A stretch of DNA of 64,000 bases from Micropterix aruncella (lineage: Eukaryota; Arthropoda; Insecta; Lepidoptera; Micropterigidae). The position numbers and the translations under genes were made by a program. Location of the stretch: contig OX155980.1 in NCBI GenBank assembly GCA_944548615.1, forward strand, positions 40,239,938-40,303,937, written 5' to 3'. The notes below the pieces were generated by a model. That model worked only from the letters and a program-made list of their open reading frames with translations, had not been told where the DNA came from and did no database searches. This document shows, one piece after another, positions 34,131-47,000 of this stretch; the first letter of the stretch is position 1; each line of letters begins with the position of its first letter.

Positions 34131-34780
34131 TATTTCACTAGTTTATTGTTCTGTTCATGAACGTGATAGTAATACATCAGAATTTCGAGTGTTTAGACTA
34201 GTGAATTAATTATTCATTCATATGAGTTTTATATTTCTTCATATTCGAGTTGGTGAGTTTGCATTAATATTCAAGAGGGTAAAACAGTACGAGCTAGTAG
34301 AACCCAACACAACACAAAAAAATCTTTTTGTAAATTTGAACAACTTAACTTGTGAATAAAAGTTTGACAAGGGTTGAAAGGCGCTGCACCATCTAGCAGT
34401 GGGCAAAATATCGTGAATAAATATTATTCGCGAAACTTAACCTACTGCTAGATGGCGCAGCAAACTCAGCGCGTTTAGCGCAATTTAGCGTCTTCAATTT
34501 AGATCATATTATAGTACGGGTGTTGATAGAATTCATTTGAAACAAGTGTGTAATACAAACATTATTATGATTTTAGGATTTTTACGAAAGTCCTAAAATC
34601 ATAACCATTGTATTAAACATTTTTTCAAAAATCTTATCTGTCAGCACCCTGTAAGTTACTATGACTTACAACGTTATGCCACTTTAGACGATGAAGCATG
34701 CTTGTCAAGCATTGCGTCGCGGGCTGGGCAGGGATCGTAAACCGCAGGAAATATGCAAATATTTATTTAATATTGAATAA

Positions 34781-34885
34781 AAATGCCTAATTTTGTAGTT
34801 TTATACCAGGGAGTCACGTCATTCATCAATCAATTACGTCTAAATAACGTGACTCTCTGGTATAAACTACAAAATTAGGCATTTG
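34781..34885. repeat. 105-bp hairpin MITE
   Basis: AATGCCTAATTTTGTAGTTT and TATACCAGGGAGTCACGT repeat as a reverse complement around a ~30-bp loop. Confidence 0.85.
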
Positions 34886-34894
34886 TGGTAAATA

Positions 34895-35489
34895 TTAAAA
34901 AAAAAAAATACGTGTGGCACTCGGGGACTTCCGCGGTAAAGCTATTGCATAGCATTTTTAACAACTTATGCAATTATAATTACTTATTTATTTTATTTAT
35001 TTTATTTTTTCTGATATCAGATAACTGCGCTCTATCGGAAAACGTTGAAATTATTCCGAATCCTTTGCGGCTGCGGAAGCAAATGATTCGGAATAATTTA
35101 AACGTCGCGCACGAATTTTTTATTCGATAAAGCAACAAAAACGGATTATTCGAAAAAAATCGTAGATAAAAAGATAGATAATTAAATTATCTTTAAAATG
35201 GTGCAGGTTTCATAATAATACGCCAGATAGTATTTGCGTAGTAGTCGTTTTTGTGTTCGGGTAGACCTAATTTCACAAATTAATTACACTATGTAATATA
35301 AACAAAATCTAAAATATTCAAGGCTGATAATATTAGGAAAATGATCTTGTTTAACATATATTTTTTTCGAATCGTAAGCAGTACTCGTTTAGACGTAAAT
35401 ACCAGTTTAAAATCATTAATTTTCGGTAAGAAATTTCTTCATTCGGTCGCCGTGCTGGCCTAGGCCCGCGATAAAAGCTATGCAATAGC
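34895..35489 (+). repeat. 600-bp interspersed repeat, family A, copy 4
   Basis: Same orientation as copies 2 and 3, with a ~14-bp deletion near 35104 (an end of the CTTCCGATAGAGCG block is missing). It ends AATAGC then TTAA (35490-35493). Confidence 0.85.
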
Positions 35490-35594
35490 TTAAAATATTT
35501 GCTTAATTCCTGCGGTTTACGATCCCCTCCCCAGCTCGCGACGCGATGCTTGACAAACATGCTTGATCGTCTAGAGAGTCTCTTAGAGATCTAG

Positions 35595-36470
35595 GGCCTT
35601 AAACAAACGTATTAGGCACCCTTATATTTTTAGAAAATTTCAACAAGTATCCCTTGGAACCACTTTATTTTTTGTACTGTTTGTCGATATCTTTTGAGGA
35701 TAGTTTTGATAACAGGCAAGATTTTATTGGACTGTAAAACACTTGGCCGACAAATCCGTAAGTCATCGTTTATTAGCAAGCCCCAATTTACCGTCTTTGC
35801 TCGTTGTGGACAAGCGCGTGCATCAGTGCAATGCATTTGAAGTTTATCTTATTTGCTATACAAAATGCCGAAAAAAAAGAACTCAGTGTGCATAATTTAT
35901 TTTATTTTTATTTTTAAGTCACTAACAAATACTATTGTCATTGCTACATTATACAATCGATAACCAATGAATGGCGGAACATTAATTGGGTGAACTCTTC
36001 GTAGCTATACATGTTTAATGCCGCCTAACTGGGATAAACCCGTTCCAGGGCTAGCGATTCTAAAACAATGTTTACAAATCCAGTTTTTAAAAGAACAAGA
36101 CAAGTCGAAATAGTTTAAATCATGATATGCTCGCGCTGTACAATTTAACTTCAAGCGCTCCCAAAAAATCAAATTACATGTTTATAGTAAAAAAAACAGG
36201 TCGAAAAAGGATTACCTCGGACCGTGAGAACTGGATATTGATTCGAGAGTCTCTGAAAAATCGGAAGGAAGCTCTATCGAACTAGCTGCTACTTTAATTG
36301 AGGTAATTGGAAGAAAAGTTAAGGCGAGGACAGCAAGGAGAAGGCCTGCAGATGGCTTGCTCAAAGGCTGCAAAGCAAAGAAAAGCCATGGATCTGAAAA
36401 GAAAAAAAATATCGGCTAGATTGAGCAAAAAATATCGGCTAGATTGACTACAATGTTACCAGGTGGTACA
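35595..36470 (+). pseudogene. Tc1-like transposase N-terminal relic
   Basis: The left end AACGTATTAGGCACCC followed by a long AT-rich terminal part resembles Tc1-family ends. From about 36195 comes a broken HTH region: RKRITSDRE-like, then SIELAATLIEVIGRKVKART, ARRRPADG and LLKGCKAKKSHGSEK. That corresponds to the second DNA-binding helix set and the KGCKARKKP region of Tc1 transposases. No DDE part. A sequence like 35650-35730 also occurs inverted at 49935-50000. Confidence 0.65.
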
Positions 36471-36879
36471 CGGAAAAGTCCTGACAAAAAGCCTGATATC
36501 TATTTTTTAAAATCCTGACATTTTGCTACTAGTGCGCGCGGTGCGACGTACGTATTAGTAATAACATCTACATAGATAGGTATGCATTTTGCCCGTTATA
36601 CCAAATTACGGTATCATCAGTCACGGCTTTTCTGTTAACTTAGTATAATTTAAAAAGTGTGTCGTGTGATTTATTTTACAGCACAAGAAACTGCTTAACC
36701 GCCATACCTATGGGTTATTATTCACAAAGTATGTAAAAAATCGTTGGGTATTTTCATAAGCTTTCTTTATAACAATACTTGTTAACAATATGCTAGACAT
36801 ATTTTTGACACAATAGGCCTATTTATTACCCTTTTTTGTATTTAGAATCTTAGGAACAATTTGACCTATCCACGTACGC
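36471..36879. other. Unassigned, with a CCTGACA-rich stretch
   Basis: The motifs GTCCTGACAAAAAGCCTGA and ATCCTGACATTTT occur here, and similar ones at 37138-37215. They may be the two ends of one old element about 750 bp long. No gene. Confidence 0.35.
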
Positions 36880-37015
36880 TTCGTGGGTTTCGGTTTTTTT
36901 TTTTCTTTTGTTTTTCTACTCAAACGTACGCAATACGGCTTGTTGCGTTAGGGCGATAATATAGCGGACGTATCACGTACGTTCGTATAGGTAGGGCGGT
37001 TAATAGTGCGACTCA
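36880..37015 (-). repeat. Repeat G, uninterrupted copy (empty site)
   Basis: Inverted copy of the flanks at 18236-18350 and 18970-18995, without the family A insertion. Confidence 0.65.
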
Positions 37016-37504
37016 AAACATTATGACAAAACAGCATTTTAACACTCCGTGACTAGTAACGTTTTGATTGTGATTATTTGTGATAAGTTGCGAAATAAAT
37101 AAATAAAACCTATTTATTGAATTAAATCAAATAAACCAAAAAATCCTGACATTTTCAAAATTCGACCGGAATCCTGATAAGTTCCTAAAAAACCTGACAT
37201 GTCAGGACAAATCCCGATTTTAATATTGGACAGATGACAATTGGTCTAATTTTGTGAGGTCCTTTTTTTAAAGTAAATATTGTTTTTGGTACTCCTGATG
37301 TGAGTTATGTAAAGCGAATGTGAAGAATACCTTCCCGAGTGCTTCGTCCCCTCACTGACACACGCAGGAGGCAGTATAACGGACTGGGGTTGCATGGCGG
37401 CCGATGGAGTTGGTAAAATATATGTATTGAAAACTACTCTATAACCATCATTTTCTAAAATTTTCGTAGACACGAATATAGAAGACGCCAAATTTCTATA
37501 AGAC

Positions 37505-37735
37505 TATATGGCCGGTCGGCTGGTCGGTCGTTCGGTCGGCCTGTCGTTCGGTTGGTCGGTGGGCAGGTCGGTCAGTTGGTCGGCCGGCCAGTCGGTCGGT
37601 CGTTTGGTCAGTCGGTCGGTCGGTCAGTCGGTCGGCCGGTCGGACGGTCAATAGGTCGGCCGGTCTGTCGGAGGGCCGGTTGGCCGGTCAGTCGGTCGGT
37701 CGGTCGGTCGTTCGGTCGGTCTGTCGGTCGGACCA
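37505..37735. repeat. (GGTC)n-type microsatellite, about 230 bp
   Basis: A degenerate 4-bp GGTC/GGCC/GTCG array, with a shorter stretch of the same kind at about 38345-38400. The two flank the family E repeat. The frame 37552-37779 is a product of the array. Confidence 0.9.
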
Positions 37736-37789
37736 AGAGACAAGACAATCTACTGTCTAGCTTGCCAGCAACCCGTTAGGTCCGACGCC

Positions 37790-38345
37790 CTACGGCGAGG
37801 CACCGGAAAAGGTAACCAGCGGGCAGCCTCTACGACAACTAGCAGTTTTGGTAGGATATCTCGGTCTGGAATTAACCTTCAAGATACCTCCATCCTCCTG
37901 ACTGGTTACGGGTCAAAAGTTGCTTACGCGGCCTCTACCTGTTGTAGTAATTCAATTAGAATTTATCGCTGACCTGGGCGTTCTTTGCTCGTAGTGCCAC
38001 ACGGGATCGAGTGACCCAATGTCATTTTAAGAGTGGCATAACAACAGGTCAACATCCACCCCCGCTGCTTAGGAGATAGTATATTTCAGTAATCTCCAGA
38101 CTACTTCAGCAATTAGTTAGAATGCACAACCGATTGGCTTCGCCGAACGGTGCGCAAATCGTCCCAGTGGCGCTGGGATGCAATCCCACCGGGAGAAACC
38201 GGTCCACCAGCTTTGAGGCCTGAGACGTGAGAGTCTTACCCGGCGTAGCCTTCCACAGGAGGAAGCTTCTGAATAGAAGCTGAATCGTGAGTTGACCGAC
38301 CCGAGAACAAAGTGTATCTTGCGGCCCAGGCTGCACGAAACCGAT
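37790..38345 (+). repeat. Interspersed repeat, family E, copy 2
   Basis: Homologous to 17620-18185. Bounded on both sides by the GGTC-type array. Confidence 0.8.
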
Positions 38346-38679
38346 CGCCACCCGATCAATCGGTGTACCGGTCGATCAATCGGTCGGCCGGTCACCTGGT
38401 TAGTGTTTTATACCGTGGCGGTCCACGCGCCAAATGAATTTATTTCACCTCTCTCAAGTAAGCACTAATGACCCCCAATAACTATATTTATCGAGTATCT
38501 GATATCTGCGATAAAAGACGGCGCATATGCACGTCAATGACCTTGGACGATGAGGCGGGGCCTATTGCTTTCCGCTTCCCCCGCCCGCGCTAAAAAATCA
38601 CGCGGCTAATGCCGAAATATTGTTTGAAATTCATAGAACGATTGCGAAGCGATAATATGTATGATGCAAAGCGATAATG

Positions 38680-38993
<314 letters not shown>

Positions 38994-39094
38994 TATATAT
39001 GTCGCTTATAATATATATTAATAAGCGACGATATTTAAATAAGTAAACAATTTAAAATTATATTTTTGAATGTTTTATTTTACACTATATTTAT

Positions 39095-41480
39095 TTAGGT
39101 AATTACGTATTTAGGTAAGTACCACTCAATAATCAGAAAACTTATATCTTGTGTTATTAAATAACTACTTTTCGTCGGTTTACTTTTCAGAGATGTGTGA
39201 ATCAATAAAATAATCGTAGGAGTATATCGTAATATAATAAAGCATATAGTTTTGTGTCTCTCTAGGACATCTCTAGGACCGACACATTCTTCTTCTACAT
39301 CATATTTTTCAGACACCGGTTTATCTTCCTCACACAGTCTTATGCTTATATTTATGGTTTCTGGTGATTTCTCTTTATCATGTTCTTTCATTTCATAAAG
39401 TGTTTTATGTAATACTAGCTTTTCATAAACCATTTCTTGATCTTCTTCAACTGCTGTTTCTTTGACTTCAATGAGCTTTCTCTTAGATGCAGCTTTACTT
39501 ATCTTAGCTTCGATCATTTTTTGTTTTTCTTTTATGGCCTTTTTTATATATTCGGGATCTTTTATTTGCATGTTTCTTGAATTTCTTGGGTCTATCAATT
39601 TGGGTAGTAAACAATCTAAATAAAATGTCTTTAGTTTCTTTTTCATTTCATTATCCCAGAAAGAGTCATCTTTTGTTATTATTTCTGTTTTAAAGGCTCG
39701 TTTTCTCCATACCAAATACCTAAAAGGCATTTGGATTTATCTGTATGTGAAGTTGCCCCTGTATCTGGAAATACCAGTTATGGGTTTTATTAATTTGTAA
39801 GATTCGATTTTTGCTAATTTTATAATACCGATTTTGATGGCTTCATCGATACCTTTCTGAAATGCAATGATAGGACATTTGATTTCGACGATCAAGTCGT
39901 CACCTACAACACCGTCGGGAGAAGCTCCGAGGAAGGGTATCTCTTTATCTATAAACAACCCGCATGGTTTTATATCAATATTTTCTTGCATTTTTAACTG
40001 TCCAATAGTTTACTTCTCATTATCTTTTCCATGCTTAGTTGATGTTACATGGGATAAAGAATCTTTGTATAATATATCCTCTACAAGATTAACGCAACTG
40101 ATATCTTTACGTCTCTTTATAATTCTTCCAAAGTTTGAAGCTGTCAAAATAGTCCTTTTTATCTCCATCCACTCACTGCAGGTACTCTTCAGTACAGTTT
40201 TATTCTGTATTTCATCTCTTTCCACGTCAGTCCAATTTAAGTTATGTAAGAAAGTGAATTTTTCTTTTTCAAATATTTCTTGCAGCATGTCTGGTTTTTC
40301 ACACTTTTCTCCATAATTTGCGTAATTTCCTTTTGAAAAAAGTAATCTGTTTTTCTTTCGACTGATTTTTCTCATATTGACCATCCTTTGCAATCGCTGC
40401 TTTTCCAAATGTTTTATTATGCCTGTGGGACTACGACTTATGACATTGTTGTAAAGGGAAGACATCAATTTGTGCGAGTTAAATGAAACTAAACAGGCTT
40501 GGCACCTTGTCTGGTAGGAACCTGTGAGGCTCAAATTTGTTCTTTTACCGCCAACAAGCTTCGCTACTATACTGTTAAACCTTATACAATTCATGATGTA
40601 CTAAGTGTACATCATGAATTAAACTTGGAGCATGTGAAGCAACATTTGACATAAGGAAACAAATTCTACCCCAGAGTACTTGTAAAAAAAGTTTTGTCGG
40701 CTGTTTCTGATATCATATCTGATTTATTCATCTCAGTACAAAAGTTTGCTTTGCACCGACTATGATCGCCAAAAGCGTGCAAGTGGGTCAACAGAAAATC
40801 ATTATAGAATGGCTCAATATTACACCTTCTCTCTGATTCAGAATCAGTTTTATAAATCTTTATGATCTTGCGAATTGTTTTTCTTAGGATCATGATTTTT
40901 TTCTGTGTCAAATACTTCCGGAATCTCAATAGATATTTTGTGTCCCTTTGTAGCTGGACTAATTTATTGCATAAGTTTCTAAGTACATGGTTTCTGCACT
41001 CATTTTTTTCTACCGTGAGGTGGTCATACGGTCGACTTTTCAATATTTTGGTGTATGTGTAGGAATCGCTATCAGAAACCATTCTGCCGTATATGAGGCC
41101 ATCCATTTTAATTGAGCATTTGAAACCCTTTAGGAGAATATCGGATTCCATGCCAGTAGACGGACCGTTATAATTTTTACAGCACACGTGTGTTTTGTGC
41201 TCGATCTTTCTTTTTTCTGCTCTTGCACAGATACAGGAGTATTTGTTTCGTACGCTCAAAAATAGCACTTCACCAGTCCATTTACCAATTATGGTTGCTG
41301 CCCCAGACAAAGCGAAATATTTTTTTTTGTAAGTTCTCTTTCTCCAACAGCCATCTAGAATCACATCAATTATGGGAATCCCATTTCGCCTACTCTTTCT
41401 TCAGCACTCGCTATTTGTCTTTCTTTTATCGCAGCCCGATTCATCGAATAAATCGTTTTTTTTTAAAAATCTCTTGATAT
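39095..41480 (-). pseudogene. Mutator-like transposase plus YqaJ-exonuclease gene of a DNA transposon
   Basis: Reading right to left: IPIIDVILDGCW and KRTYKKKYFALSG (41390-41290) open a Mutator-like transposase domain. KYSCICARAE, GMESDILLKGFKC, VSDSDSYTY (second acidic motif) and VEKNECRNHVLRNLCNKLVQ (about 40990-40930) continue it. Bases 40560-40010 encode a linker ending TILTASNFGRIIKRRKDI. Bases 39991-39700 hold a YqaJ-type lambda-exonuclease fold: FLGASPDGVVGDD, IVEIKCP (ExK) and a frameshifted WYFQIQGQLHI (QxQ). A charged C-terminal tail runs to 39095. About four frame breaks, one at a palindrome (40592-40620). The N-terminus is incomplete. Confidence 0.82.
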
Positions 41481-42559
41481 GATTGCATGGAAAATTAGTT
41501 GATTAAATAAAGTACCTACTTATACATGAGTTACATAATCTATTAGTAGGTATAGGTAACTAGGTGTTGTAGGTTGCAGATAATAATAATTATCTATTAG
41601 CAGGTAACTAGATAGGTGTAGAAAAGAGAACGCGAGAAACACCTACTAAGCAAAAAAAAAAGGGTTGTGTCACCCCAAAACTTTTCCGATTGGCGGCAGA
41701 AATTTAAAAATAATATGCAACTGGACTATTCACACTGACCCTAACTATATTGGCGAAAGAAATAAAAAAAACGGGGACAATTGGTAATCCAGGTACCCCA
41801 AATTTGTATGTTAGGTGCCCCAACCTTTGGTCGTAAGTGCCCAAAAAACTAATAGGTTCCACCGACGGTTAACAGAAGCTCAAATTTCAGCCCAATCAGA
41901 TTAAGCGACTGTGCGCTATCGTGGAAAAATGCGTATGTTCACAATAACGAGTATAAACAAACAAACAAACAAACATACACGGCTGGGTCAATATTTTCCG
42001 TTGAGATCAAATTAACGGAATTGCATTTTCAATTCTGTCGATCGAATGAATTAACAAGACACACACACACACACATGTTACACGCATACATACATATAAA
42101 CACGTCACAGTAGGGTTAGTTGTAAGAAATTGTCATATGACAATAAACCCGCCCATTGTTGATTGTAATATTGGAGTCCTGTCCACCCTAGAACGGGCTA
42201 GTCCCAGTTGGGTGACAGAAACAAATAAGCAAAAGGTTAAGGTTTTGCCATTCGGTTCCTGTTATTTTTGTAAGCTAATCAATGTTTTATAGTAATTAAT
42301 TCTTAAATAAATAAATAAATAAATTGTGAAATTTTCACAATAAAGAGTAGAAATAAACAAACATACATACATACACACATACACCTTCATACACATACAT
42401 ACACACATACATACACACAAAAAGAGATCGGTCTGAAAATGTTCTCAATCGTCTTAGGGGGTCTCAAAATGTATATTTCCGTCATCATCTCAATTTTTTT
42501 TTAGCGCGATCACAATACTTTCCTTTTTGGGAAAGTAAAATTGTACCTACCTACCTACA
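41481..42559. other. Unassigned with short microsatellites
   Basis: Contains ACAC and AAAC/AAAT runs (41963-41985, 42058-42075, 42306-42325, 42358-42420). Around 42390-42540 is a LINE-tail-like repeat also seen at 17085-17215. Confidence 0.45.
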
Positions 42560-42608
42560 ATTTTTCGCTTTCTTACGTACACTTTGACTCTTTGTAGGAA
42601 TAGATATT

Positions 42609-42815
42609 TTGTATTTTACTTCGTTCATTTTCATGGCCTATTTAGCCCAACTTTTTGCAGCTTTCCTTATTGGCGGCATTTTCGATTATTTCAAAGTCGC
42701 AACACAGCAAACATATTACAGTTTCGCGGACGCGGATTGCAGCGCAGCGACACCCTCCTCGTCGGACTGTTTGTGGAACACTGGCGGCCGTCGCCTAAAA
42801 CCATCACATTTATAG
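42609..42815 (+). CDS. Orphan small open frame, possibly membrane
   Basis: 68 codons with a hydrophobic N-terminal half (FIFMAYLAQLFAAFLIGGIF) and a Ser/Ala/Cys tail. A CTTTGTAG|GAATAG acceptor-like site lies just upstream at about 42597. It is not furry-like and I recognise no family. It lies on the furry strand inside its intron. Most likely chance or a relic. Confidence 0.15.
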   Translation: MYFTSFIFMAYLAQLFAAFLIGGIFDYFKVATQQTYYSFADADCSAATPSSSDCLWNTGGRRLKPSHL

Positions 42816-43298
42816 TATATGTAGTTTAAATGACTTTTTGTCAAACCTATTTATTATTCTAGAATAAGAAACGATCAGTTTAAAGATAAATGTGTTAGCA
42901 ATATTTAACTGCAAGTGCCATGAAAATATCACTTGCAGTTTAGAAGTAGTTACGTAATTAAAGTTGAAAACAGCTTCATTTCAATATTTTTTTTTGTATA
43001 GTTTTTTATGTTCTATATTTTTTTTAAACGATCAGATTGAAGTTTATATATTAATGCTTGAGATATATTTTTTCTGGAATTGTCAGTAGGCTAATTCAAA
43101 AGTTATCGGCCTTCAAATATGATCGTTTCACGACTCCACGCGCCTTAACGGAAATTACTCCTAACTGCGAATAACTCGTCTTCCTGACGTTCTGAAAGCA
43201 ATATACTATAAAAACTTAGAATAAGAATATTTAAAATAAAATAAGTTTTTATAAAAACGGCATACCGGGGTCATGCTAAATACAAACAACGATTAAGA

Positions 43299-43888
43299 AC
43301 CATTTTCCACTAAGCGGCTAGCCGCGCGCGACCGCAACCGCTAGCGGCTATAAAAAAAACGACCTAAATAGTTTTTGTAGCGACTGCGTGCGCGCGACTG
43401 GTCGCCGCGACTGTATTCTACAAACCAGCTCATTTTCAAAATGGACGTCGAGGAAATAACATATCTTTACTTATTAACAAAAAGAAAACGAAAACATAGA
43501 TTTTCGATACATCCTATGTTTAGATAACGCACTACAAAACGTGCATTTTAAACGTTCGGGAAGAGGACAGAACATTTTCAATTACACTGGAATGTCAGTA
43601 AATTTCTTCGATGAATTGTTATCAAAGCTGAGGCCAGTTAATGCCGGGTAGGTACTACTCGAATGAGAGAGTGCATATCTGCTGAAGAAAAACTACTGCT
43701 CACATTGCGTCGTTATGTTGTCTTGCCACGATGCGTACTGATAACAAATACCACCGCCGGCGGCCCTAGTCGCGGTAATGGGTATTGCGCAGATATTTTA
43801 CGTAGATTTTGAGTCGCGCGCGGCTACTTGAGTCGCGTGTTGTTTTGCAGTCGCGGCGACGAGTCGCGGCCGCGTCAGTGGGTATGGT
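43299..43888 (+). pseudogene. PIF/Harbinger-type element, internally deleted
   Basis: GC-rich inverted ends: CCACTAAGCGGCTAG at left and CGGCCGCGTCAGTGG at right. From ATG 43441 come the first ~90 residues of a Harbinger nuclease in broken frames: MDVEEITYLYLLTKRKRKHR, FNYTGMSVNFFDELLSKLRP and RECISAEEKLLLTLRR. The rest, with the DDE residues, is missing. A deletion derivative. Confidence 0.75.
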
Positions 43889-44039
43889 GTATATATATTA
43901 TCTTATATATAAAGAGAGAAGTTCCGATTCACTCATTCATTCATTCACTGACTGACTCATCAACGTCCAGCCCTAACTCTTAGACCTAGAAAGCTGAAAT
44001 TTTTAACATAGGTTCCTTTTAGGACGCAAACGCTCACTA

Positions 44040-47000
44040 AGGGCGGATTTTTCGAAATTCAACCCCTAAAAGGGTGAAAAGGGGTTTCACAGTTTGTATG
44101 GAAAACCTATATAGATGTACTTTTTAATTCGAAACTTTGAAAGACTACTCTAATAAACAAATAAGGAAATAGGTGTTTCATGTTTTTTCAAAATTCTACC
44201 CTTAAAGGGGAAAAACGGGGGTTTAAAATTTGTATGGACAAACGATTTTAGATGGACTTTTTATTTCGAAAGTTTGTAAGATTACTCTAATAAATAAATA
44301 AGGAAACACGTGTTTCATATTTTTTCAAAATTCAACCCCTAAAGGGGTGAAAAGGGGTTTCGAAATTTTTATAGAGAGACGATATAGATGTACTTTTTAA
44401 TTCGAAACTTTGTAAGATTACTCTAATAAACAAATAAGAAATTAGGTGTTTCATGTTTTTCAAAATTCAACCCCTAAAGAGGTGAAACGGAGTTTCAAAA
44501 TTTGTATGAATGAGCAATATTAGATGTGCTTTTTATTTAGAATTCTTGTAGGATTACTATAATAAAAAAATAACAAATTGCTTCATTCGTGGTTTTTCCA
44601 AAACTCAACCCCTAAAGGGGTGGAAAGGGGTTATAAAATTTGTATGGAGAAATGATATAGATGGTCTTTTTAATTCGAAACTTTGTAAGATTACTCTATT
44701 AAACAAATAAGAAAATAGATGTTTCATTTTTTTTTATTCTACCCCTAAAGGGGTGAAACAGGGTTCCAAACTTTGTATGAATAAACAATATTAGATGTGC
44801 TTTTTATTTGGAAACTTCGAAGGATTACTCTAATAAAAAGGTAAGAAAATACGTATTTCGTGGTTATTGATTCAACCCCTAAAGGGGTGAAAACAATTTG
44901 TATGGAGAACAGATATAGATGAACTTTTTAATCAAAATTTTTAAGATTACTCTTATAAGCAAATAAATAAATACGTGTTTGATGGTTTTTCAAAATTCCG
45001 CCCCTAAAGGGGTAAAACGGGGTTTTAAAGTTTGTATGGATAAACAATTTTAAATGGACTTTTTATTTTGAAACTCTGTAAGATTACTCTAATAAATAAA
45101 TAGGGAAACACGTGTTTCATATTTTTTCAAAATTCAACCCCTAAAGGGGTAAAAATGGGTTTCGTTTTTTTTATGGAGATACGATATAGATGTACTTTTT
45201 AATTCGAAACTTTGTAAGATTACTCTAATAAACAAATAAGAAAATAGGTGTTTCATGTTTTCAAAATTCAACCCCTAAAGGGGTGAAGAGGAGTTTCAAA
45301 ATTTCTATGAATGAACAATATTAGATGTGCTTTTTATTTCGATACTTCGAAGGATTACTCTAATAAAAAGGTAAGAAAATACGTTTTTCTCGGTTATTCA
45401 AAATTGAACCCCTAAAGGGGTGAAAAGGGGTTTTACAATTTGTATGGAGAAACGATATAGATGAACTTTTTAATTCAAAACTTTGTAAGATTACTCTTAT
45501 AAACAAATAAACAAATAGGTGTTTTATGGTTTTTCAAAATTCCGCCCCTAAAAGGGGTAAAACGGGGTTTTAAAGGTTGTATGGATAAACGATTTTAGAT
45601 GGAGTTTTTATTTCGGAACTTTGTAAGATTACTCTAATAAAGAAATAAGGAAACACGTATTTCATATTTTTTCAAAATTCAACCCTTAAAGGGGTGAAAA
45701 TGGGTTTCGAAATTTATATGGAGAGACGATATAGATGTACTTTTTAATTCGAAACTTTGTAAGATTACTCTAATAAACAAATAATAAAATAGGTGTTTCA
45801 TGTTTTTTCAACATTCAACCCCTAAAGGGGTGAAACAAGGTGTTAAAATTTACATGAATGAACAATATTAGATGTGCTTTTTATTTCGAATTCCTGTAGG
45901 ATTACTCTAATAAAAAAATAACAAACTGCTTCTTTCGTGGTATTTCCAAAATTCAACCCCTAAAGGGTAGAAAGGAGTCATAAAATTTGTATGCAGAAAC
46001 GATATAGATGGTCTTTATAATTCGAAACTTTGTAAGATTACTCTATTAAACAAATAAGAAAATAGGTGTTTCATATTTTTTTTAAATTCTACCCCTAAAG
46101 GGGTGAAACAGGGTTCAAAACTTTGTTTGACTAAACAATATTAGATGTGCTTTTTATTTTGAAACTTTCGTGTTTTTTCCAAAATTCAACCCCTAAAGGG
46201 ATGGAATTTATAACCCCTAGTGGGTTATAAATTTTGTATGGAGAAACGATATAGCTGGTCTTTTTAATTCGAAACTTTGTAAGGTTACTCTATTAAACAA
46301 ATAACAAAATAGGTGTTCCATATTTTTTTTAAATTCTACCCCTAAAGGGGTGAAACAGGGTTCCAAACTTTGTATGAATGAACAATATTAGATGTGCTTT
46401 TTATTTCGAAACTTTGTAGGATTACTCTAATAAAAAAAAAACAAGAAAAAACGTCCTTCGTGGTTTTTTAAAATTCAACCCCTAAATGAGTAATCATAAT
46501 CATAATCATAAGTTTTTTATTCAAAATAGTACGAAATCGTAACTTTTTGACGTCAATAATGCATAGGTACAAACATACATAAATGATAAAAAATTAAGAT
46601 ATTGTGACATTATAACAAATTATTGTGATATATAACGTGATATTAATAATCGAGGTAACCATTTTATTTCCAAGGGTCTTTGTCGTCTAGATAATCATTT
46701 ATTTTATAGTAGCCCTTTGAGTACAGCTTCTTCTTAATAAATGACTTAAATTGTATCACAGATAAATTTTGCATTTTTACTGGGACTTTATTGTAGAAGC
46801 GTATACATTGCCCTTTGAATGATTTTGTGGTTTTGGAGAGTCGACTTTTATGGTCAGCAAGTTTATTTTTATTTCTAGTATTGACACCATCAGAGTTTTT
46901 AAAAAACAGTTCTTTATTTGTATGCACATACATTAAGTTTTCATAGATGTAATGAGATGCAAGTGTCAAAATATTGATTTCTTTAAATTTTCCGCGTAAC

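Larger units (their letters stand above)
34688..35577. mobile_element. Nested inverted-repeat element with two insertions
   Basis: Outer arms of ~80 bp (34688-34772 and 35493-35577) are inverted copies sharing GCATGCTTGTCAAGCAT and GGATCGTAAACCGCAGGAA. Between them lie a 105-bp hairpin and a family A repeat. Confidence 0.75.

Noticed and set aside
37552..37779. Val-Gly-Arg-rich 75-codon frame
   Set aside because: Direct translation of the GGTC-type microsatellite.
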